Source: a virus
Direction: 5' to 3' (one strand)
DNA length: 20,689 nt
Virus record (IMG/VR): IMGVR_UViG_3300046455_000368
Span: 1-20,689 of that record
Shown: piece by piece, positions 1-5,277 of the stretch
Layout of the letters: each line of letters starts with the position of its first letter
How positions within the stretch are numbered: the stretch's first letter is position 1
Program-made: the position numbers and the translations under genes
The notes under the pieces: model-generated
What the model saw: only the letters and a program-made list of their open reading frames with translations
Told to the model about the DNA's origin: nothing
Database searches by the model: none

Positions 1-139
1 CGAGTTCAAGGGTGGCAATGCGGGCAGCTTGCTCGGTGATGCCGCGGTGCAATGCGTCGTGTTCCGCGGGGAGGGCGACGCCGCGGCGTGCCCGGTCGGC
101 GAGGTGGAGCAGCTGCTCGCGGGTGGGGTGGTCGGTCAT
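1..139 (-). CDS. hypothetical protein, 3' end outside window (partial)
   Basis: Only the N-terminal 46 codons are visible; the reading frame runs off the left edge. The ATG at 139-137 overlaps the TGA of the preceding gene in an ATGA junction, which fixes the start and implies coupled translation. The visible part begins MTDHPTREQLLHLADRARRG and is rich in Ala, Arg and Glu with heptad-like spacing, so a helical or coiled-coil N-terminus is likely. Small proteins with this kind of opening are common in Streptomyces phage early operons, but I know of no assigned function. It is the last visible gene of the leftward operon that starts with the replication initiator. Confidence 0.7.
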   Translation of the reverse strand, partial: MTDHPTREQLLHLADRARRGVALPAEHDALHRGITEQAARIATLEL

Positions 140-333
140 CGGGTCGGCTCCTTCGTGGCGTGGCCGAAGTCGGCGTGCGCCTGGACGAGAATCGCGCGCA
201 GCTTCTTGGTGGCCTCGAACCACTCGGGGTTCTCGGCAGGCAGGTCATCGAGCAGGTCGGCCACCTCGTTGTCGGCGATCTCGATGTGGATGCGTTCGCT
301 GCCGGGGATGCGGTTCATGTAGATGCGGTCCAT
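136..333 (-). CDS. hypothetical protein, 65 aa
   Basis: A 65-residue acidic/basic mixed protein beginning MDRIYMNRIPGSERIHIEIA. The ATG at 333 is preceded by AAGGAG six bases upstream, a strong ribosome binding site, so this start is preferred over the internal Met at residue 6. The central segment (ADNEVADLLDDLPAENPEWF) looks helical and acidic. No membrane segment, zinc motif or known domain is visible. It lies 22 bases after the end of the gene at 356-514 and overlaps the next gene by ATGA. The function is unknown. Confidence 0.75.
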   Translation of the reverse strand: MDRIYMNRIPGSERIHIEIADNEVADLLDDLPAENPEWFEATKKLRAILVQAHADFGHATKEPTR

Positions 334-355
334 GCCGTGCTCCTTGGCGAGGTGG

Positions 356-514
356 TCAGTGGGGTTGTGATCCGCATTTGCGGCCGCAGGTCCAGCACCA
401 GTCCGGGTCGCGCGTCGGGTCGTTGGACACAGGGCGCGCGGGCACGGTGACCGGGGGGAGTGCGGCGAGGATGCGGCGCTCGCGGCGAGTGGCCCGGCGG
501 GCGGTGATGGTCAT
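356..514 (-). CDS. small basic CxxC protein, 52 aa
   Basis: I start this gene at the ATG at 514, which overlaps the TGA of the upstream gene (ATGA) and is preceded by AAGGAG about seven bases away; the longer open frame upstream has no such support. The product is 52 residues: a very basic N-terminal part (MTITARRATRRERRILAALP) and a C-terminal DWCWTCGRKCGS segment with three Cys (C40, C43, C47), which could bind a metal ion. It may be a small nucleic-acid-binding protein, but that is only an inference from charge and Cys spacing. Confidence 0.7.
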   Translation of the reverse strand: MTITARRATRRERRILAALPPVTVPARPVSNDPTRDPDWCWTCGRKCGSQPH

Positions 515-633
515 CGGGGTTCTCCTTGCTCGGGGTTGTGCCGCCCCCGGTAGCCCTCCCGGAGGCACAGCACCGTCAGCACGGTGAGCGCGGCCAGGAG
601 GGCGACATGCGGGGCGAGGTGGGCCAGCGTCAC
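511..633 (-). CDS. small single-pass membrane protein, 40 aa
   Basis: A 40-residue protein starting at a GTG (633-631) that overlaps the preceding TGA in a GTGA junction and ending in an ATGA junction with the next gene, so both boundaries are set by the neighbours. Residues about 5-24 (HLAPHVALLAALTVLTVLCL) form one hydrophobic segment long enough to cross the membrane, followed by a charged tail (REGYRGRHNPEQGEPR). It is probably an inner-membrane phage early protein. A longer in-frame opening to 720 is rejected because it would overlap the upstream gene almost fully. The function is unknown. Confidence 0.65.
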   Translation of the reverse strand: MTLAHLAPHVALLAALTVLTVLCLREGYRGRHNPEQGEPR

Positions 634-779
634 GGGGTGGTGTTCGGCTCCTCGGCGGCGGTGAGGCAGCTCTCGTGGTGCTCCCCGTCGGGCAGGAGGT
701 GGCACTCCCAGAACTCGCACTCCGTGGCGTCCGCGATCTGGGTGACGAGGGCGTTCAGCTGGGCGGCGAAGTTGGTCAT
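630..779 (-). CDS. hypothetical protein, 49 aa
   Basis: A 49-residue acidic protein beginning MTNFAAQLNALVTQIADATE. The ATG at 779 has GGAG a short distance upstream and overlaps the previous stop codon (ATGA). It contains E-C-E-F-W-E-C-H followed by H-H-E-S-C, so Cys and His are concentrated around residues 21-38; a small metal-binding fold is possible but not proven. It is part of the tightly packed string of small genes after the helicase loader. I do not recognise the family. Confidence 0.7.
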   Translation of the reverse strand: MTNFAAQLNALVTQIADATECEFWECHLLPDGEHHESCLTAAEEPNTTP

Positions 780-991
780 GAGGTTCTCCAGGTGAGTTCG
801 TGCTGCATGGGTGGCAGTGGGAGTTCGATCTGTCCGGGGTGGGTCTCGGGTGTGGCGGCTGGTGCGGGTGTGCGCGTGCGGGGCGCTGTGTGGGCGCGTG
901 TGCGGCGTTCGCAGACGGGGCCGATGCGGCGGGCCGCCCACTTCTTCGAGCGGAGTGGGCGCCCGCACACCCGGCAGGACGGGTACGTCAC
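776..991 (-). CDS. small zinc-ribbon-like protein (DUF6011-like), 71 aa
   Basis: Residues 6-28 carry C-R-V-C-G-R-P-L then W-A-A-R-R-I-G-P-V-C: CxxCGR, a WxAR stretch, GPxC. This is the pattern I associate with DUF6011-type small proteins of actinobacteria and their phages, presumed to bind zinc through the Cys residues. The C-terminal half (residues 30-71) is Pro/Thr-rich and looks disordered. The start is the GTG at 991-989, which overlaps the upstream TGA (GTGA); the longer open frame to 1156 would run over the neighbouring gene. Role unknown; the family name is from memory of the motif, not from a search. Confidence 0.7.
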   Translation of the reverse strand: MTYPSCRVCGRPLRSKKWAARRIGPVCERRTRAHTAPRTRTPAPAATPETHPGQIELPLPPMQHELTWRTS

Positions 992-1299
992 CGGGCGGGC
1001 TCGTGAACGTGGGGGGCGCCGGAGCCGGGGCACGGCTGGTCGGCGTCGCCGTGGCGACGTATCCGCCCGTCCTGGTTGACCAGTTGCAAGGTGTGGCAGG
1101 ACGGGCAGGGGCGACGGGTGCCGGTGCGGTTCCGCGGGGGGATGTGGACGGCCCACCCGGAGGTGACGAGGTACTCGGCCGCACGACGCGCGGCTTCGTG
1201 GGGGTTTTGCTCGGCTGCGGGGGTGGTGAGGCGGTAGTCATCGAGGCCGGCGGCGAACGCGGCGAGCGCGGCGGGCGGGAACGGGTCGGGGGTCGTCAT
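988..1299 (-). CDS. hypothetical protein with C-terminal Cys/His motif, 103 aa
   Basis: The start is the ATG at 1299 in an ATGA junction with the helicase-loader gene. The N-terminal half (MTTPDPFPPAALAAFAAGLD, then an Ala-rich helix with HEAARRAAEYLV) is followed by a C-terminal region with C-P-S-C-H (residues 65-69) and, about 20 residues later, a second Cys in QPCPGSG, giving a possible zinc ribbon. Its position directly after the replication initiator and helicase loader suggests a supporting part in DNA metabolism, but nothing in the sequence proves this. Confidence 0.7.
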   Translation of the reverse strand: MTTPDPFPPAALAAFAAGLDDYRLTTPAAEQNPHEAARRAAEYLVTSGWAVHIPPRNRTGTRRPCPSCHTLQLVNQDGRIRRHGDADQPCPGSGAPHVHEPAR

Positions 1300-2027
1300 G
1301 CGGCGTGGCCTCCTCGGCGGCGGTCGGTGCCGGTCATGGCGATGACGTGGGTGTCCTCGGAGAGGCGGGACACGATGCGTTCGCCGAGTGCGGCGGTGAG
1401 GTCGCGGCCGTCGGTGGACTTGGCGGGGAGGTTGCTGGTGTAGATCGAGGGGCGACAGGCGTTGTACCGCTCGTTGATCAGCCGGTACGTAACCTCCTCG
1501 GTCCACTCGGACGCCTTCGCGCTGCCGAGGTCGTCGAGGAGGAGGAGCGGGATGCGGCAGAGGCGCCGCAGTTCCTCTTCGACGCCGCGCTGGGAGCCGT
1601 TGGGCCGGAGCAGCCCGTACATGTCGGCTGCGGTCAGCGCCCGGACTTCGTACGGGTGGGTACTGCCGGCGGCGGCGATACGGCGGAGCGCGCCGTATGC
1701 CTGGTACGTCTTCCCGGTGCCGGTGGTGCCGGTGAGGAGCAGCGATCCGGCGGTCTCGGGGTCGGCTGCGACCTCGTCGGCCCAGCGCTGAACGTCCAGC
1801 AGCGTGGCGTCGGAGCGGCGGTAGCGGGGCGGTGTCGCGGTCTCCCAGCGCTTCAGGGCCCATTCGGCGCGGTGGCGGCGGTGGTACTCGGGGTGGCCGG
1901 GCTCGTCGGGGGTGGGCGCGTCGTCGATCGGGCCGGGACCAATGCCTTGCTGCTGCTTCTCGGTGACGCCGGCCATGATGCGGGCGAACGCGGACGGGCC
2001 GAGGCTGCCGACGGTTGTGGGTTCCAT
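1296..2027 (-). CDS. DnaC-like helicase loader (AAA+ ATPase), 243 aa
   Basis: A AAA+ ATPase of the DnaC/IstB type, expected to load the replicative DnaB helicase onto the phage origin in the cytoplasm. Visible motifs: Walker A GTTGTGKT (residues 100-107), Walker B LLLLDDLG (161-168), sensor 1 YTSNL (196-200), and GERIVSRL with candidate arginine finger at 217 or 221. The N-terminal 80 residues lack zinc-binding Cys residues and may contact the initiator or helicase. The length (243) fits DnaC-type loaders. The ATG is two bases after the initiator's stop codon (TGATCATG), so the two are translationally linked. IstB transposition helpers have similar motifs, but no transposase is nearby, and the neighbour is a replication protein. 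Confidence 0.9.
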   Translation of the reverse strand: MEPTTVGSLGPSAFARIMAGVTEKQQQGIGPGPIDDAPTPDEPGHPEYHRRHRAEWALKRWETATPPRYRRSDATLLDVQRWADEVAADPETAGSLLLTGTTGTGKTYQAYGALRRIAAAGSTHPYEVRALTAADMYGLLRPNGSQRGVEEELRRLCRIPLLLLDDLGSAKASEWTEEVTYRLINERYNACRPSIYTSNLPAKSTDGRDLTAALGERIVSRLSEDTHVIAMTGTDRRRGGHAA

Positions 2028-2029
2028 GA

Positions 2030-2893
2030 TCAGAATCCGTTCGAGTAGGCGGAGACATCGGTCGGGTTGGTGTAGGGCTGCCAGCCGCCGACCACAGCAC
2101 GCAGGGCGGGGCGCTCGGTGCCGGGACGGGGCAGCGGCGGCAGTTCGCTCCAGCCGCGCATGAAGTACTTCGCGGAGTCGATGTTGGTGCGGGCTGCGGC
2201 GCGGGTTGCGTAGTCGACGAGAGCGGGGACACCGCTCTTCGTGATGAGCGCCAGGACGGGAAACCACTGGTCGCCCTTAAAGGGCCAGCGAACGGTGATG
2301 CCTGCTGCGGTGATGCCTTCGACGAGCGGAAGGGCGGCTTCGGGGATGCCGTAGCCGAGTCGCTCGGAGGCGGGCTCTTCCTGCTTGCTAGCTGAGGGGG
2401 TAGTAGAGGAGGGGTAAAGAGGGGTAGGGGTCCCGGATTCCGGGACACTGACGTCCCGGATTCCGGGACACTGAGACTGTTCAGGGTCCGCATTTTCGGG
2501 ACACTGAGCGCTTTCGTCAGCGTCCCGGAATCCGGGACGCTGAGAGGTGTCAGTGTCAGGGGAACCGGGACGCTGAGACGGGGTGTCAGTGTCAGGGATT
2601 TCGGGACACTGAGGCACTGCGAACATCGGGATCTTGTACTTCGCGGTGCCGTTCTTCTGGCCGGCCGCCAGCTTCTCCAGCGCCCCCTTGGCGGCGAGCG
2701 ACTTCAGGACGGCGTACAGCTGCGAGCGGCTGAGCTTCGCGCCGTGCAGTACCTCGGGGCGCTCAACGCTGTTCCACGTGATCCGCGTGTCGTCGTTGGC
2801 GTCCTCGGCCAGGACGACGAGGAGGAGCTTCTCCCGGTGCGTCAGGGCCTCGGGTGCGCTGGTGAGCACCTCAACGATCAAGCGGATTCCCAC
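2030..2893 (-). CDS. replication initiator-like protein carrying the origin repeats (lambda O-like layout), 287 aa
   Basis: The N-terminal ~90 residues (beginning VGIRLIVEVLTSAPEALTHR) read as a winged-helix DNA-binding domain, with a recognition-helix-like LSRSQLYAVLKSLAAKGALE. Residues 94-157 form a low-complexity linker of repeated CPG/RPG units that is the translation of the iterons at 2425-2612. The C-terminal ~110 residues (LGYGIPEAALPLVEGITAAG onward) form a compact domain that may contact the helicase loader encoded next. I start at the GTG at 2893, with GAGAAG upstream; an in-frame ATG at 2962 has no good ribosome binding site and lies in the promoter region. Such N-terminal domains are common in actinophage replication proteins. 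The initiator role is inferred from domain order, repeats and neighbour, by analogy with lambda O. Confidence 0.75.
   Translation of the reverse strand: MGIRLIVEVLTSAPEALTHREKLLLVVLAEDANDDTRITWNSVERPEVLHGAKLSRSQLYAVLKSLAAKGALEKLAAGQKNGTAKYKIPMFAVPQCPEIPDTDTPSQRPGSPDTDTSQRPGFRDADESAQCPENADPEQSQCPGIRDVSVPESGTPTPLYPSSTTPSASKQEEPASERLGYGIPEAALPLVEGITAAGITVRWPFKGDQWFPVLALITKSGVPALVDYATRAAARTNIDSAKYFMRGWSELPPLPRPGTERPALRAVVGGWQPYTNPTDVSAYSNGF
2394..2430. other. C-free purine tract beside the iterons (candidate unwinding region)
   Basis: For 37 bases the plus strand has no C at all and only four T (2401, 2404, 2415, 2425), in an otherwise very GC-balanced genome. It directly adjoins iteron 1 on the side coding for the C-terminal half of the initiator, the same side on which lambda ori has its AT-rich segment. 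On the minus strand it codes for a Pro/Ser/Thr-rich linker. It may help strand opening or form unusual DNA structure; this is inference from position and composition. Confidence 0.4.
2425..2612 (+). repeat. six 27-bp dyad iterons, candidate phage replication origin
   Basis: Six copies of a 27-bp unit lie at 2425-2451, 2448-2474, 2481-2507, 2517-2543, 2550-2576 and 2586-2612. Each ends with CGGGAC(A/G)CTGA on the plus strand. The left side tends to the reverse complement: TCAG(C/T)GTC is seen in copies 4, 5 and 6, TCAGGGTC in copy 3, and GTCCCGGA in copies 1 and 2. Copy 4 is a perfect palindrome with 13-bp arms around one A (2530). Starts are 23, 33, 36, 33 and 36 bases apart. The array is inside the initiator gene, as the lambda origin is inside O. 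Binding by the encoded protein is inferred. Confidence 0.8.
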
Positions 2894-2999
2894 GGGTTGT
2901 CTTCTCTCAGTCGTGCGTGGTTGAAGGGCGGCGTCTTGGCAGGTTCGGCCCTCCCCTGCCATACTACTTTAAAGATTGGTCAGAATGGAAAGGATGGTC
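2894..2999. promoter_or_regulatory. divergent promoter region between replication operon and Phd/YefM-like gene
   Basis: The start of this 106-base stretch is GC-rich, but 2960-2995 is the most AT-rich run nearby. For the plus strand, TTGGCA (2936-2941) and CATACT (2960-2965) are spaced by 18 bases, a plausible -35/-10 pair. For the minus strand, TAGTAT (complement of 2961-2966) could be a -10 for the replication operon, with no clear -35. The two would overlap, so one protein bound here could control both directions. Confidence 0.45.
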
Positions 3000-3362
3000 A
3001 TGACTTACACTCTCGACATGGCGTCTGAACTGGAGCCCTGCATTGCCGACGACGGCATTCAGGACGTGCCGCTCACCCGCGCGCGCGCCCTGCTGACCCG
3101 GCTCATCGAGCAAGTCCGCGAAGACGGGCTGGTCAGCGCCCTCACCATTCGTGGCCGGCGCCGCGCCTACCTCGTCACCCCGGATGCCTTCGACACCGCA
3201 CAGTCGGACAAGCGGATGGTCAGTGCCTTCCACGCCGCCGTGCTCGAACGGCCCCTGCCGGAGAAGACGGAAGACTTCCTGACGGTGATGGCCCGCAAGT
3301 TGTCGGAAGCCGAGGAGCGGGATGCTGCGGCTGCACGGCGTATCGCTGACTACGAGCCCTGA
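3000..3362 (+). CDS. Phd/YefM-like antitoxin-fold protein, orphan, 120 aa
   Basis: Residues about 20-65 (DVPLTRARALLTRLIEQVRE then ALTIRGRRRAYLVTPD) match the Phd/YefM pattern: a short strand, an 'LTxARxxLxxLI' helix, then a 'TIxGRxxAxLV' hairpin, a fold that dimerises on DNA. The C-terminal part is charged and helical (ARKLSEAEERDAAAARRIAD). The ATG at 3000 is chosen because GGAAAGG lies seven bases upstream; the frame also stays open to a TTG at 2976. Toxins of such systems (Doc, YoeB) would normally be encoded just after it, but the next gene converges from the other strand, so the gene stands alone. It could be a DNA-binding regulator of the divergent replication promoter or an antitoxin against a host toxin; both are inference. 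Confidence 0.65.
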   Translation: MTYTLDMASELEPCIADDGIQDVPLTRARALLTRLIEQVREDGLVSALTIRGRRRAYLVTPDAFDTAQSDKRMVSAFHAAVLERPLPEKTEDFLTVMARKLSEAEERDAAAARRIADYEP

Positions 3363-3384
3363 TCGCATCCCGTTCTCCTCTCTG

Positions 3385-3406
3385 GCCCCGTACCGAGGTG
3401 CGGGGC
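3385..3406 (+). terminator. hairpin terminator after the Phd/YefM-like gene
   Basis: GCCCCG (3385-3390) pairs with CGGGGC (3401-3406), and the pairing continues inward (TACC with GGTG, one wobble) to leave a small loop. It is followed by TTTG and lies 23 bases after the stop codon. The structure is consistent with an intrinsic terminator with a short U run. Confidence 0.6.
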
Positions 3407-3424
3407 TTTGTGCTGTGCGGGTGG

Positions 3425-3452
3425 CGGCCCGGGGCGCGGCGGCCCCGGGCCG
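3425..3452 (-). terminator. strong GC hairpin ending the long early operon
   Basis: CGGCCCGGGG (3425-3434) and CCCCGGGCCG (3443-3452) form a perfect 10-bp stem with an 8-base loop. It starts four bases past the minus-strand stop codon at 3457. There is no U run, which is usual for many actinobacterial terminators. Together with the plus-strand hairpin at 3385-3406 it separates the two converging genes. Confidence 0.6.
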
Positions 3453-3456
3453 GTGG

Positions 3457-3921
3457 TCACGCGGTGCGGCCGGTCATCTCGTTGAGCGACACGACGGCCA
3501 TGTCGAACAAGGCCCGGATGCCATCGGCAAAGGCGGATGCTGCGGCCTCGGTGCCGGGGCTGACGAGCGCTTCGAACAGGGCGTAGGCGGTGTCCCGGTC
3601 GTTGTTGCCCCACGCGGTGCTGAACTGGGCGGCGAACCGGATTCCAGCCGGCAGGGTGTTGATGTCGCCGCGGTCCCCGGTGTCGGCGTTCAGGACGAGG
3701 AGCCCGAACGTGCCGCCCTTCGGCAGGGTCTTGCGGGGCCCGATGGCGGACATCTCGGCGAGGGCGGCGCAGAGGCCGACTGCGGTGGCAGGCCCGCCTT
3801 CGACGAACGGGCGGAACAGGGGGATGGCCTTCTCAGGGTGGCCGTCCATGCCATGGGCGAGGGCGGCCATGATGGTCTCGCTGGGGTCCGGCTGCGGCTC
3901 GGTCGGGATCGGGTGCGTCAT
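3457..3921 (-). CDS. hypothetical protein, 154 aa
   Basis: A 154-residue, mostly helical, Ala-rich protein that is the last gene of the long early operon. The ATG at 3921 overlaps the TGA of the WhiB-like gene by one base (TGATG), so the start is well supported; the longer frame to 4017 would overlap that gene. The middle carries GPRKTLPKGGTFGLLVLNAD and GIRFAAQFSTAWGNNDRDTA, which suggests a compact globular fold. No Cys clusters or membrane segments are visible. I do not recognise the family. Confidence 0.75.
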   Translation of the reverse strand: MTHPIPTEPQPDPSETIMAALAHGMDGHPEKAIPLFRPFVEGGPATAVGLCAALAEMSAIGPRKTLPKGGTFGLLVLNADTGDRGDINTLPAGIRFAAQFSTAWGNNDRDTAYALFEALVSPGTEAAASAFADGIRALFDMAVVSLNEMTGRTA

Positions 3922-4514
3922 CAGCGCTGTCCGTTCTGGGAGGCGGTGGCCTTGGTGGTGCCGGTGTTCCGCAACCTGCGGTCGGCGTCGGCGTTGGCCT
4001 TGCGGCAGGCGTCGCACGCGGTCTCACCGTTGCGGCGGTGCCGGTGGTAACCGCCCCGGGTGCCGCACTCGGCCGCTGCCGCACGCTTCAGCGCCTCGCG
4101 CTCTCGCTTCTGTCGGGCGTGGGCGTCGCGGCACGGCTGGTCGATCGGCTCCTTCTTGCGGATGTGCCGGTCGTACGCGGCCGGGGTGCCGCACGGTGCG
4201 AGCGGCTTACCCGAGGGCTGGGGTTCCCTGTCGGTGACCTGGGGGTCGGCGTCCCAACGCTGCCGGGCGGTGAGGCCGCCGCGGATCCCCCACCGGTTCT
4301 GCCTGCCCTTCCCCTCCTCCTCGATGGTTGCGGTGGCGAGGCAGAGGGCGCGGATGGGACAGCCACGGCAGACCTTGACGGCGGCGCGTAGTGCCTCGCG
4401 TTCGCTGTCTTCGGCGAACCACAGGTCCCGGTGATCCGCGTACTGGGGTGCGGCACACGCGGGCTGCTTCCGCCAGGTGTCGGCGGGCTGGAGGGTGTCG
4501 GGTGCGCAGCTCAT
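3921..4514 (-). CDS. WhiB-family regulator with two C-terminal Cys/His repeats, 197 aa
   Basis: The N-terminal 95 residues are a WhiB (Wbl) domain: the four iron-sulfur cluster Cys are C20, C49, C52 and C58 (the latter in VCRGCPIRALC), followed by the WGIRGG turn at 75-80. Wbl proteins carry a 4Fe-4S cluster, bind the major sigma factor, and alter transcription. Unusually long for the family, it continues with two copies of a unit patterned CGTxxxYxRHxRxxE...CRxA, from about residue 108 (CGTPAAYDRHIRKKEP) and about 150 (CGTRGGYHRHRRNGET); these look like small metal- or DNA-binding modules. The ATG overlaps the preceding WhiB-like gene's stop (ATGA). It probably redirects host RNA polymerase for phage genes; the target is unknown. 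Confidence 0.88.
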   Translation of the reverse strand: MSCAPDTLQPADTWRKQPACAAPQYADHRDLWFAEDSEREALRAAVKVCRGCPIRALCLATATIEEEGKGRQNRWGIRGGLTARQRWDADPQVTDREPQPSGKPLAPCGTPAAYDRHIRKKEPIDQPCRDAHARQKREREALKRAAAAECGTRGGYHRHRRNGETACDACRKANADADRRLRNTGTTKATASQNGQR

Positions 4515-4897
4515 GCCGCCGCCTCCTGCTGCTGCCGGTGAGCAGCGCGGACGCGGCCGACGGTGCGGTCGGAGATGTCGAGCTGGTCGGCGATCTCGGC
4601 GAGGGACATGCCGCGGTCGGTGAGAAGCCGGATCTGCCGGTCACGCTCGGAGGACTGCGGGTCTCCGCCCAGGCGGGCCCGCTCGCGCGGGGACTTGCCA
4701 CCCCAGGCGCCGTGTCGGCGGTCGGCGGACGCGTTGCCTTCCAGGCCCCGGGCGTGCTCGTCGCACGCCGTCTGTACCGGGCAGGCCGCGCAGACTTTTT
4801 TGGCCTGCCGGGTGCTGCTGCCCGAGCCCTCGGGGAAGAACAGGTCGGGGTCGGTCTGGGCGCACAGTGCGTCGCCCATCCAGTCGAGGGACTTCAC
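4511..4897 (-). CDS. WhiB-family regulator with C-terminal helix-turn-helix, 128 aa
   Basis: Cluster ligands are C12, C36, C39 and C45 (VCAACPVQTAC at 35-45), and the family turn appears as HGAWGGKSPRERARL from 62. After a short linker, residues about 82-115 (RQIRLLTDRGMSLAEIADQL, then DISDRTVGRVRA) form a clear helix-turn-helix of the type seen in resolvases and sigma-like regulators. The start is the GTG at 4897-4895, which overlaps the upstream stop in GTGA; the longer open frame to 4942 would overlap the upstream gene. It sits head to tail with a second WhiB-like gene, so the two could act on the same promoters or in sequence. Confidence 0.88.
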   Translation of the reverse strand: MKSLDWMGDALCAQTDPDLFFPEGSGSSTRQAKKVCAACPVQTACDEHARGLEGNASADRRHGAWGGKSPRERARLGGDPQSSERDRQIRLLTDRGMSLAEIADQLDISDRTVGRVRAAHRQQQEAAA

Positions 4898-5277
4898 GAC
4901 TTCACCGCCGGTCGGGGCTTGTCGGCACGCCGGTTCTGCCACGTCGCGCCGTGCTCCAGCGCCGGGTTGTCGAGGCTGGTCGCGTTGTCGTATGCGGCCT
5001 GGAGCCGGGCCACCTGCCGGGTCAGGCGGGCGTTCTCGGCCCGGTACCGGACGCAGGCGCGGATCAGGCTGGTGATGCGCCCGGTGTAGGTGACGGCGTC
5101 CTGGAGACGGGTGAGCCGCACCTGGATCAGCGCTTCCTCGGCACCGCTGTACTGGCCGGCGGCCGTACGGATTGCGGCGAGGTGGTCGCGGGCGTCACGG
5201 CGGGCGGTGTCCCGCTGCTCCAACACCCGCTCGTACTGGGCGAGCAGGGCCGTGTACTTGCTGCGGAGAACGAACAT
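4894..5277 (-). CDS. coiled-coil hypothetical protein, 127 aa
   Basis: A 127-residue Ala/Arg/Glu-rich protein with two long predicted helices: residues 5-50 (YTALLAQYERVLEQRDTARR) and about 78-98 (RAENARLTRQVARLQAAYDN), both with heptad-like hydrophobic spacing. The tail is polar. The ATG at 5277 overlaps the upstream TGA (TGATG), but a GTG directly before it (5280) would give the GTGA junction common elsewhere here; the two choices differ by one residue. It lies between the putative annealing protein and the WhiB-like genes. No enzymatic motif is seen; a structural or adaptor role is possible. Confidence 0.72.
   Translation of the reverse strand: MFVLRSKYTALLAQYERVLEQRDTARRDARDHLAAIRTAAGQYSGAEEALIQVRLTRLQDAVTYTGRITSLIRACVRYRAENARLTRQVARLQAAYDNATSLDNPALEHGATWQNRRADKPRPAVKS

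Noticed and set aside
1296-2027. IstB-type transposition helper instead of helicase loader
   Set aside because: The ATPase motifs alone cannot separate the two, but no transposase is near, and the gene directly follows an initiator with iterons.
988-2493. Long minus-strand open frame (501 codons) across the replication genes
   Set aside because: Only its last 103 codons (988-1299) are used as a gene; the rest is a shadow of the helicase loader and initiator, with Arg/Pro-rich composition.
2894-2962. ATG at 2962 as start of the replication initiator
   Set aside because: It lacks a ribosome binding site and falls in the AT-rich promoter stretch; the GTG at 2893 has GAGAAG upstream and begins the recognisable domain.
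2976-2999. TTG at 2976 as start of the Phd/YefM-like gene
   Set aside because: GGAAAGG and the ATG at 3000 make a much better start; the earlier codons would include the ribosome binding site itself.
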